Shown: one piece after another, positions 24,595 to 31,665 of the stretch
Layout of the letters: each line of letters opens with the position of its first letter
Numbering within the stretch: position 1 is the stretch's first letter
Source of the DNA: Bacteroidales bacterium
GTDB taxonomy: Bacteria > Bacteroidota > Bacteroidia > Bacteroidales > P3
Reading direction: 5' to 3'
NCBI GenBank assembly: GCA_017443265.1
Contig: JAFSOU010000077.1
Span: 1 to 45,116, forward strand
Length of the DNA: 45,116 nucleotides
The notes under the pieces: generated by a model
Databases searched by the model: none
Seen by the model: only the letters and a program-made list of their open reading frames with translations
What the model was told of the DNA's origin: nothing
Made by a program: the position numbers and the translations under genes

Positions 24595-25155
24595 ATGGCG
24601 ATACAAGAAAAACAAAATGTAACTTTTTCCAAGGAAAAGACATCTTCCTTCGTTAAGGGGAACAAAAGGACGCTTTTTTCCTCTACAATTACAACTTTTT
24701 TTCTTGCGCTCATGGCCTTGCCCGTGTTCTCGCTCCAAGCACAGACCGCTATCGGTTCCGCCGGTGGCTCCGCTGTCAGCAACACCCACATCATGAGCTA
24801 CACCGTCGGACAAATTGCCTGTTCCAACGCCACATCCGCAAACAACCGTCTTACCGAGGGCGTACAACAGCCGTACACCGTGGAGAATGTATCCATTCCC
24901 GACATCAAGACTTTCGATTTCGAAATATCGGTATACCCCAATCCCGCCTCGCACACACTAAACCTAAAACGCTCACAAAACGACAACACCCTACAAGTGG
25001 AGCTTTACTCCGTCGGGGGACAGAAACTCCATTCCGCAATATGGCAAGGCGACATGCTCTCCCTCGACCTTGCAAACCTCAACGCAGGTATCTACTGCAT
25101 ACGCATTTTCGACCAAAACGGAAAACAAAAAGTATATAGAATAACAAAAAAATAG
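24595..25155 (+). CDS. Short secreted protein with T9SS type A sorting domain
   Basis: A 186-residue protein with an unusually long N-terminus before its signal helix (about 27-48, LFSSTITTFFLALMALPVFS, then LQAQ). A small region follows (about 50-100: SYTVGQIACSN, LTEGVQQPYTV), then a C-terminal T9SS sorting domain: ISVYPNPASHTLNLK, VELYSVGGQKLHS, LNAGIYCIRIFDQNGKQ and KVYRITKK. Such domains direct proteins through the type IX secretion system to the cell surface. It is almost entirely export signals with hardly any cargo. The gene starts at ATG 24595 and ends 7 bases before the adhesin-like gene. Confidence 0.85.
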   Translation: MAIQEKQNVTFSKEKTSSFVKGNKRTLFSSTITTFFLALMALPVFSLQAQTAIGSAGGSAVSNTHIMSYTVGQIACSNATSANNRLTEGVQQPYTVENVSIPDIKTFDFEISVYPNPASHTLNLKRSQNDNTLQVELYSVGGQKLHSAIWQGDMLSLDLANLNAGIYCIRIFDQNGKQKVYRITKK

Positions 25156-25162
25156 TATCAAG

Positions 25163-26928
25163 ATGAAAAAAATTGCAGCGTTTTTAATCATTGCATTTGC
25201 AACAATAAACGTTTGGGCACAGTCGCCTCAAGGCTTCTCCTATCAGGCTGTGCTGCGCAACACCGACGGTACTTTTGTGTCGAGCCGACAAATAAGCGTC
25301 CGTGTGGGCATACGGCACGGCAACGCACCGGCAACGAGGCTTACGCCGAAACCCACAGCACCACGACAACCGCCGAAGGTCTGTTCGGCATTGTGGTAGG
25401 ACAAGGCAACAGCTTGGTAAACTGCACCTTTGCAAACTGTATCGACTGGGCAAACGGCCCGTGGTTTATTAAAACCGACGTGGACCCCAACGGCGGCACC
25501 AACTACACCCTCAGCACCACACAACAGCTGATGAGCGTGCCTTACGCCCTCTACGCCCTCAATGCAGGCAACGCCTCGGGCGGAAGTATTAGCGCCACCA
25601 CAGTGCAAAACATGATAGACAGCACCGTGCGCAATATGCGACAGCAGATTATTCTGCTACAGGCCGCCAACAGCCACACCGACAGCACTATTATTGTAAT
25701 ACAACAAACAGCAGGGACGATGAACGGACAAATAACGGCCCTCGACTCTCTTGTAAGAGCGTTGAACAGCCGCATAGACAGCACCAACGGCTCCGTTGCC
25801 ACCGTAAACCAAGCGCTAACGGTAATCAACGGCCGTCTTTCCGCCCACGACTCCCTGCTAAACACTCTCCGCAACCGCATAAACAGCACCGACAGCACCG
25901 TTGCAGCCATGGGACAGACAATAGCAGGTTTGAACACCCGCATGTCGGCTTTCGACACCATGCTTAACAGGCTATACGCCCGTATCGACAGCATACAAAT
26001 AAGTGTGGACAGCATTGCCGCCGGCAATGTAGTACACGACACCTTGATAGTGCGCTACACCACAATAATACGCGACAGCGTGATAGTGTTCCGCGATACA
26101 GTGCTGATAACCGACACCAACAACAGCAACCCTTACGACGTGGCAGGCACTCTCCCCGGCGTGTTCAGTATTTCGGCTGTGAACAAAATAGCTTTCTCGC
26201 GCGGCAACCTGCAATATAAGGCTTCCACACGCACATGGCGCTTTGCCGAACACCAATACGACATCGTTGGCACCGCCAACCTTAATATCTCTTCCTCATA
26301 CAACGGTTGGATAGACCTTTTCGGCTATGGCACAAGTGGATATAATTCCAAATATCCATATTTATCATCTACATTTTATGATCCATATCCATCGGGTACA
26401 ATAACCAACACTAATTATGACTGGGGAAAATATAACCGCATATCAAATGGCGGCGACAGCGCGGGTATATGGCGAACACTTACAAAGGAAGAATGGACTT
26501 ATATACTGAGCAGCAGAACAAATGCCGCCCAGCTCAAGACTTTCGCCACTGTAGCCAACACCCCCGGACTGATACTGCTCCCCGACAACTGGACTGCCGA
26601 CACCACCATTACGCTTGTGGCAAACGTGAGTACAAACTTCACAACTAATGTTTACACAGTGGAACAATGGAGAACACTCCAAAACAAAGGCGCTGTATTT
26701 CTGCCAGCGGCAGGTTATCGTTATGGTTCATCTGTTACTAACACTACCACAGAAGGGTATTACTGGACATCCTCATCAATAAATAATAGTACTTCTTCTA
26801 CTTGCATACAATATATATACTTTACAAACAATACAGCACCAAAATTTTCGCCCTCAAATTCAAGCTATTATTCCAATAACATGGGCAATGCCGTCCGTCT
26901 TGCAAGAGATTTAACTTTTTTGCCTTAA
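25163..26928 (+). pseudogene. Frameshifted adhesin-like secreted protein: coiled-coil stalk plus FISUMP/lectin-like C-terminal domain
   Basis: The start at 25163 gives a signal peptide (MKKIAAFLIIAFATINVWAQ) and the common Bacteroidetes segment SPQGFSYQAVLRN, then ISVRVGI. The frame is lost at about 25324-25327; protein homology continues in the next frame with TGNEAYAETHSTTTTAEGLF and onward to 26928. One missing base would explain it, giving about 588 residues. After a YTLSTTQQLMSVPYALYALN segment comes a coiled-coil stalk with exact 105-base (35-residue) repeats beginning at 25747, 25852 and 25957. The C-terminal domain (from about 26150) has VNKIAFSRGNLQYKAS, WRFAEHQYDIVG, LPAAGYRYG, GYYWTSSS and GNAVRLAR, typical of FISUMP/lectin-fold surface proteins. 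The shift may be a sequencing error, true decay or phase variation. Confidence 0.75.
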
Positions 26929-26953
26929 AACAGCAACCAAACAATAAGAGATG

Positions 26954-26985
26954 GGCTTGCGTACTGCGCAGGCCTTTTTCTTTTG
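26954..26985 (+). terminator. Terminator after the adhesin-like gene
   Basis: Stem GGCTTGCG (26954-26961), loop TACTG, CGCAGGCC (26967-26974, with one G-T pair), followed by TTTTTCTTTT. Confidence 0.75.
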
Positions 26986-27034
26986 TTGAGCAACGGCAAA
27001 CTATCATTTTTCGGGGCATTTCCAAAAAAATTCA

Positions 27035-27042
27035 TATCTTTG
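27035..27042 (+). promoter_or_regulatory. Promoter -7 box for the DUF4199-like gene
   Basis: TATCTTTG followed by C, 57 bases upstream of the ATG at 27100. No clear -33 box at the usual spacing. It rules out the longer upstream start. Confidence 0.55.
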
Positions 27043-27099
27043 CAAATACCAACGCAAATCACACTACAACCACAACACACTAAAAACCAACCCAATACC

Positions 27100-27642
27100 A
27101 TGGCATTACTACATCGCTACCAATCCACAATGCACGGCAACTACAAAAAGTTCATCCTTATTTTCGGACCTGTAGCTGCTATCGCGCTAATTTTGTCGGT
27201 AATTGCGCGCTACTACTTTTTCGACCCCATAGCCACCCCCGTCTCGTGGACCGACAACGTGGTGCTTGCCATCTGCCTCATAGCCTTTGCCCTGCTTTAC
27301 CGCACCACCTTGCCCGAAAAAAAGGTAACATTCAAGGAACTGTTCATCCTCACCGTTGGACTGAGCTGCTTTGCCGCCGTGCTTTACGCTCTTTACCTGT
27401 GGTTCTACGGTCTCCACACTGACCCGGATTTCCCCCAGCGTTTCCTCGATTCGGAGATGGCCAAGCACAAGCCCGGCGAACAAGGCTACGAGGCTGCCGT
27501 GGAGCAGATAAAGATAATGGCCACACCAAAATATCTCGCCTTTATGGGCTTTGTATATACCGTGGTAACGTCGTTCATCCTCGGCTTTTTCGTGGCTCTG
27601 CTTTTCCGTACCGAACGAAGTCCCCGCTACCAAAAAAAATAA
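27100..27642 (+). CDS. DUF4199-like integral membrane protein
   Basis: A 180-residue protein with about four transmembrane helices: FILIFGPVAAIALILSVIA, NVVLAICLIAFALLY, a third in LFILTVGLSCFAAVLYALYL and a C-terminal one in YTVVTSFILGFFVALLF. Between helices 3 and 4 is a charged loop ending QIKIMATPKYLAFM. This size and layout match the DUF4199 family common in Bacteroidetes, whose function is unknown. The ATG at 27100 was chosen because the promoter box (27035-27042) lies inside the longer open frame that starts at 26983. It is a single-gene unit upstream of hemD. Confidence 0.75.
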   Translation: MALLHRYQSTMHGNYKKFILIFGPVAAIALILSVIARYYFFDPIATPVSWTDNVVLAICLIAFALLYRTTLPEKKVTFKELFILTVGLSCFAAVLYALYLWFYGLHTDPDFPQRFLDSEMAKHKPGEQGYEAAVEQIKIMATPKYLAFMGFVYTVVTSFILGFFVALLFRTERSPRYQKK

Positions 27643-27696
27643 ACACACAAACAACTGTCCTGCAGCGGACAACGGCAATTTTGTGGAAAAAGAAAA

Positions 27697-27728
27697 TTTG
27701 CTGGTTTCAGTAATTTTTCGTATCTTTG
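27697..27728 (+). promoter_or_regulatory. Promoter of hemD-rnpA-yidD
   Basis: -33 TTTG (27697-27700), 20 bases, -7 TATCTTTG (27721-27728), about 88 bases upstream of hemD. A small stem (TGTCC/GGACA near 27656-27671) may end the preceding transcript. Confidence 0.75.
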
Positions 27729-27816
27729 CAGTTCCAAAATGGAGTGGCATAGTCTTTTCATTATGGCGTTAAAATGTTATAAACCATAGAATTACTACAT
27801 CAATAAAAAAGCAGCA

Positions 27817-28830
27817 ATGGAAGTAAACAACATCTTGATTTCACAACCCGAACCAGCAAATTTGGAGAAATCACCATACTACCCTCTTATCGAAAAATAC
27901 GGCCTTAACTTAACTTTTTTCAAATTCTTCGACATTGTGGGCGTTCCAGTGGCCGAGTTCCGCAAAAGCCGCATCCATATCAAAGACTACACCGCTGTTA
28001 TCTTCAACAGCAAAAACGCCATCGACCACTTCTTCCGAATGGTGAAAGAGCTGCGCGAGAATCCGCCCGAGACAATGAAATATTTCTGCACCACTAAAGC
28101 CATTGCCCTGTACCTGCAGAACTACGTACAATACCGCAAACGCAAGGTATTCCATGCCGAGCAGACATTTGCCGACCTTATCGACCTTATGGTAAAACAC
28201 AAGGAAGAACGTTTCCTTTTCCCCTGCTCATCCGAAAAGCAGACCGACAACACCAAGATGCTCGACAAAGGCAAATTCAAATACACCAAAGCTATCATGT
28301 ACCGCTCGGTGCCCAAGGACCTCACCCATTTCGACCTCTCGAAATACGACATGATTGTTCTCTTCTCGCCCATCGGAGTGAAATCGCTGCTCGAAAGTTT
28401 CCCCAACTTTGCCGAAAACGAGAACATCATTGTAGCCGGCTTCGGTCCCGCAACACATTCGGCCATCAACGCCGCAGGGATAAAGCTCACCATTGCAGCA
28501 CCAGCCAAAAACGCACCTTCCATGCCTGCCGCCATTGAAAACTTCATCCTCGGCAAAGAACAAGGCGCAACAATCATAGCCAAACCCACCTCGCTCAAAA
28601 AATCGTCGGCCAAGAAAAACGCCGGCAAGAAAACCAAATCCGTCTTCACCAACAAGAGCAAATACAAACAGATGCTCGAGGAGAAAAAAGCCGCCAACGC
28701 CGCAAAACGCAGAGAACGCCAGCTCGAGAAAGCCCGCAAGGAGGCCGAAGCACTTCGCAAACAAGCGGAAGAACTGGGCATCGCTTGCGAAGCTCCCGTT
28801 GCAGCGGAGACTTCGACCACTATCTCATAA
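27817..28830 (+). CDS. hemD: Uroporphyrinogen-III synthase with lysine-rich C-terminal extension
   Basis: A 337-residue protein. Residues 1 to about 247 form the HemD fold: ILISQPEPANLEKSPYYPLI at the start, DYTAVIFNSKNAIDHFF, YDMIVLFSPIGVKSLLESF and IVAGFGPATHSAINAAGI. HemD closes hydroxymethylbilane to uroporphyrinogen III in haem synthesis. The last 90 residues (KPTSLKKSSAKKNAGKK, then a charged helix of ERQLEKARKEAEALRKQ type) are a basic, coiled-coil-like tail that is not part of the standard enzyme. It is followed by rnpA after 14 bases, a gene order I know from Bacteroidales. Confidence 0.9.
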   Translation: MEVNNILISQPEPANLEKSPYYPLIEKYGLNLTFFKFFDIVGVPVAEFRKSRIHIKDYTAVIFNSKNAIDHFFRMVKELRENPPETMKYFCTTKAIALYLQNYVQYRKRKVFHAEQTFADLIDLMVKHKEERFLFPCSSEKQTDNTKMLDKGKFKYTKAIMYRSVPKDLTHFDLSKYDMIVLFSPIGVKSLLESFPNFAENENIIVAGFGPATHSAINAAGIKLTIAAPAKNAPSMPAAIENFILGKEQGATIIAKPTSLKKSSAKKNAGKKTKSVFTNKSKYKQMLEEKKAANAAKRRERQLEKARKEAEALRKQAEELGIACEAPVAAETSTTIS

Positions 28831-28844
28831 AAACACACTCAGTC

Positions 28845-29249
28845 ATGCACAACACTTTCAGCAAAAAGGAAAGATTGTGTAGCCAAAAGGCAATAGACGA
28901 GCTGATGGCTCAGGAGACAAAATTTTTCTCCCACCCTTTTATGGTACGTTGGCACAAATTGCCACAAAATGCCGAAACGCCGGCCAAACTGCTCATTATA
29001 GTACCCAAACGCAGGCTCCGCCACGCCGTGGACCGCAACCGCACCAAACGCCTTATACGCGAGTGCTACCGCAAACAAAAACATAAACTTTACACATTAT
29101 TGAACGAACAAAACACTAGCATAAACCTCTCGCTCAGCTACGCCGACAACAACTGTCCCGACTACCACACGCTGTGGGACAAGACAGAGAAGACACTCGA
29201 CAGACTTATATCTGAAATAGAAAAAAGCCTAACCGAGACTAAACTATGA
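28845..29249 (+). CDS. rnpA: Ribonuclease P protein component
   Basis: A 134-residue RnpA, the protein partner of the catalytic RNA that trims tRNA 5' ends. The N-terminus has [16 protein letters not shown]; the signature basic helix is [14 protein letters not shown], which contacts the P RNA, after the strand [14 protein letters not shown]. The start is ATG 28845 (the open frame extends upstream into hemD). The stop overlaps yidD by four bases (ATGA), the usual rnpA-yidD coupling. Confidence 0.95.
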   Translation: MHNTFSKKERLCSQKAIDELMAQETKFFSHPFMVRWHKLPQNAETPAKLLIIVPKRRLRHAVDRNRTKRLIRECYRKQKHKLYTLLNEQNTSINLSLSYADNNCPDYHTLWDKTEKTLDRLISEIEKSLTETKL

Positions 29250-29476
29250 ATCTGATAAAGAAAATATTGGTAAAGATTCTCTTGTTGCTGATACGGTTCT
29301 ACCAGAACTGCATATCGCCTTTCACCCCCCCTGCCTGCCGCTACACCCCCACATGTTCGCAGTACGCCGTGGAGGCAATAAAGAAATACGGCCCGTTTAA
29401 GGGCTCGTGGCTCGCTTTTAAGCGCATACTGAGGTGCAACCCCTGGGGAGGCAGCGGATACGACCCTGTGCCTTAA
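29246..29476 (+). CDS. yidD: Membrane protein insertion efficiency factor YidD
   Basis: A 76-residue YidD with the motif [20 protein letters not shown], then [13 protein letters not shown] and [16 protein letters not shown], all highly conserved with three Cys residues. It is a peripheral inner-membrane protein thought to aid YidC-dependent insertion. Overlaps rnpA by four bases. Confidence 0.96.
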   Translation: MNLIKKILVKILLLLIRFYQNCISPFTPPACRYTPTCSQYAVEAIKKYGPFKGSWLAFKRILRCNPWGGSGYDPVP

Positions 29477-29515
29477 AAAACGGCCTGTCGCCCGCTTTTC
29501 GGCAGACGACAGACC
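29475..29515. terminator. Terminator between yidD and the HIT gene
   Basis: Stem CTGTCG (29485-29490) with CGACAG (29507-29512) and inner CCG/CGG pairing. A run of six A at 29475-29480 gives a T-run on the minus strand, so it mainly stops transcripts of the HIT gene; it may also act on yidD. Confidence 0.7.
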
Positions 29516-29534
29516 TATTTATCTAAAAAAACTA

Positions 29535-29930
29535 TCAATCCATTTGTGCGGCAATCTTGGCCGCAAGTTCCTTGAACTCCTCCGGAGTGAGGTTCACACG
29601 CTCTTTGTCGAAAGCCAGCTCGCTGCCCTTGTTGATGGGAGCAAGATGGATATGGGCGTGAGGAACGTCAACACCTACAACAGCAACACCAATCTTAACA
29701 CACGGAACGACCTTTTTCAAAGCCTTGGCCACCTTTTTGCTGAACAGGTGCAGTTTTACAAACAGTTCGTCGTCGAGGTCAAAAATATAATCGACTTCCT
29801 TTTTCGGAATCACTAGCACGTGGCCGTAAACAATGGGCGACACGTCCAGAAAGGCCAGACAATCCTCGGTCTCGGCCACCTTGTAGCAAGGAATCTCACC
29901 TGCCACTATCTTTGAAAAAATTGATGCCAT
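29535..29930 (-). CDS. HIT-family nucleotide hydrolase
   Basis: A 131-residue histidine-triad protein. The triad is HAHIHL (His91, 93, 95) after GVDVP; N-terminal landmarks are SIFSKIVAGEIPCYKV, FLDVSPIVYGHVLVIPKKE. HIT proteins of this branch hydrolyse AMP-linked substrates such as adenosine phosphoramidate (HinT-like); the exact substrate here is unknown. It follows greA after 15 bases on the same strand, so the two are probably one message, a pairing common in Bacteroidetes. Confidence 0.93.
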   Translation of the reverse strand: MASIFSKIVAGEIPCYKVAETEDCLAFLDVSPIVYGHVLVIPKKEVDYIFDLDDELFVKLHLFSKKVAKALKKVVPCVKIGVAVVGVDVPHAHIHLAPINKGSELAFDKERVNLTPEEFKELAAKIAAQMD

Positions 29931-29945
29931 ATCAAAAGTTTTTTT

Positions 29946-30419
29946 CTAACGTTCAACGGAAAGAATCTCGTAATTCATAACGCCTGCCGGCACCGAAACC
30001 TCAACAATATCTCCCTGCTGCTTGCCCAAAAAGGCTTTGGCGAAAGGCGACGAAACAGAAATTTTACCTTTCTTGACATCGGCCTCGCTCTCGGGAACTA
30101 TATGGAAACGCTGTTTCAGTTTGGTTTTGGTGTTGCGTATTTCGATAATCGAGAGCAACAGCACTTTGGAAGTGTCCAGTTTCGACTCGTCCAAAAGACG
30201 TGCGTTGGCGATAAGGTCCTGCAGTTTGGATATACGTGCTTCGAGCAATCCCTGAGCCTCTTTGGCAGCGTCGTATTCGGCGTTTTCAGAAAGGTCGCCT
30301 TTGTCGCGTGCCTCGGCTATGGCGGCCGATGCGGCAGGACGTTCCTTGGTTATAAGAGTATTCAGCTCGTCTTTCAATTTCTGAAGTCCCTCTTCACTAT
30401 AATATTTAATTTCTCCCAT
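29946..30419 (-). CDS. greA: Transcription elongation factor GreA
   Basis: A 157-residue GreA. The N-terminal coiled coil enters the RNA polymerase secondary channel; its tip carries GDLSENAEYD (Asp42, Glu45), the acidic residues that trigger cleavage of backtracked RNA. The C-terminal domain is FKBP-like and includes VSSPFAKAFLGKQQGD. Length is normal. No TAnnTTTG box is obvious upstream; instead a perfect 16-base palindrome lies at 30439-30454, 20 bases before the ATG. HIT gene downstream. Confidence 0.96.
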   Translation of the reverse strand: MGEIKYYSEEGLQKLKDELNTLITKERPAASAAIAEARDKGDLSENAEYDAAKEAQGLLEARISKLQDLIANARLLDESKLDTSKVLLLSIIEIRNTKTKLKQRFHIVPESEADVKKGKISVSSPFAKAFLGKQQGDIVEVSVPAGVMNYEILSVER

Positions 30420-30438
30420 GATGATAAAATTCTAAAAC

Positions 30439-30454
30439 GCACATAATTATGTGC
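30439..30454. promoter_or_regulatory. Perfect 16-base palindrome upstream of greA
   Basis: GCACATAATTATGTGC is fully self-complementary. It has no loop, so it looks like a binding site for a dimeric protein rather than a terminator. It lies in the expected promoter region of greA-HIT. Confidence 0.45.
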
Positions 30455-30490
30455 AATTCAACTAATAAATAAAACTGTTTTTTTTATTAA

Positions 30491-30527
30491 ACATTTAGGA
30501 AAGACCTTGTGGGTCTTTCCTAAATGT
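30491..30527 (-). terminator. Strong hairpin downstream of the PorV-like gene
   Basis: A perfect 16-base stem (ACATTTAGGAAAGACC at 30491-30506 with its complement at 30512-30527) and a 5-base loop. The T-run on the minus strand is weak (TTTAAT), but its strength and position 25 bases after the stop codon suggest transcription ends here. Confidence 0.65.
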
Positions 30528-30551
30528 AATGGTTATGTCAAACTGTATATA

Positions 30552-31628
30552 CTACAAATTCAAAGCAATTCCGATAGAGTGTGAACTGCTGAAAGGAGCA
30601 GCTGCACGGTACGAATAATCTATAGTTATAGTCGGAATGTGAACACCTTCCTTACGTTTTCCGAGAGGTATGGCAACCGATGCACCGGCCGAAGGACCAG
30701 TATAGGCGGTAGCGCGGGAATCTTCTTTGAAAATGCCGCTCTGGAAAGCGTAGCCGGCTCTCAGCTGGAGGATGTTGAAAATGGAGTACTCAAGACCGAT
30801 CTTGTAGTCGTCGCGGAGGAAAGCGTTGGATGTAAAGCTTGCAGCCACTGTCAAACGCTGGTCGAACTTCTCGAAAAGGAAGTCGTAAGAACCACCGATA
30901 TTCAGACAAGTAGGCATCTCGAACGAGGCGGAACGTGTCTCGTAGGTCGAGGTTACATCCTGGTCGTTAACCAAAGTCAGCGACATACCGTCACCGCTGA
31001 AATGCATAGGAGTACCCACGTTTTTCAGGGCGATACCGAATTTAACGTTATCGTCGGCACCGGTTACATACTGGATACCAGCATCGATAGCCACGCCAGT
31101 TCCCGAAACGTTGTCGGTACTTTCAGTAATGATTTTGATGTTGATACCACCGCGTATGCTCTGGCTGAATTTGTGTGCATACGAAGCCGAAATGTTCATC
31201 AGAGAGGGTGAGAAAGTACCGTTGGCACCTTGTTCAGGGCTGTTCACAGTTGTGATGGGGATGTCGCCGAAGCCCATAGCCACAACAGACAAACCCAAAA
31301 CGCCACGTTCTCCGACAGGCTGACCCAAACCGAAAGCATTGATTGTACCGCCGTAGCCACCGAACCATTGGGTATTGGTGTACATCACCTCGGTTTTGTT
31401 CAAGAATGTGAGACCTGCAACGTTAGTAAACAAAGCGTCGATACCTATACCGTTGGCGGTGTTTACACCAGCCCATCCGGAACTTCTTGCCCACGGGTTA
31501 ATAAGCAACTCGTTAGCACCTGCTGTACCCCTACGGTCATCGTTTCCTGCAAAAGCTGCAGACACCGACAACAGGGACACGAGCGAAACCATGACTAATA
31601 TTCTATATCTGTTTTTCATCTTCATCAT
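30552..31628 (-). CDS. PorV/PorQ-family outer membrane beta-barrel protein
   Basis: A 358-residue protein with signal peptide (about 1-28, ending SAAFAG) and mature start NDDRRGTAGANELLINPWAR. SSGWAGVNTANGIGIDALFTN and VAGLTFL are the conserved opening of the PorV/PorQ (UPF0164) FadL-like barrel group. The C-terminus ends in aromatic/hydrophobic strands (ITIDYSYRAAAPF, HSIGIALNL), typical of an outer membrane barrel. PorV itself shuttles T9SS cargo to the attachment complex; this homologue sits behind a 1599-residue secreted protein and a TonB receptor, so it may serve that protein specifically. Placed last in that gene row, 37 bases after it. Confidence 0.85.
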   Translation of the reverse strand: MMKMKNRYRILVMVSLVSLLSVSAAFAGNDDRRGTAGANELLINPWARSSGWAGVNTANGIGIDALFTNVAGLTFLNKTEVMYTNTQWFGGYGGTINAFGLGQPVGERGVLGLSVVAMGFGDIPITTVNSPEQGANGTFSPSLMNISASYAHKFSQSIRGGINIKIITESTDNVSGTGVAIDAGIQYVTGADDNVKFGIALKNVGTPMHFSGDGMSLTLVNDQDVTSTYETRSASFEMPTCLNIGGSYDFLFEKFDQRLTVAASFTSNAFLRDDYKIGLEYSIFNILQLRAGYAFQSGIFKEDSRATAYTGPSAGASVAIPLGKRKEGVHIPTITIDYSYRAAAPFSSSHSIGIALNL

Positions 31629-31665
31629 ATTTTAAATATTTATATCAACTTACTCTGTCTCTAAA

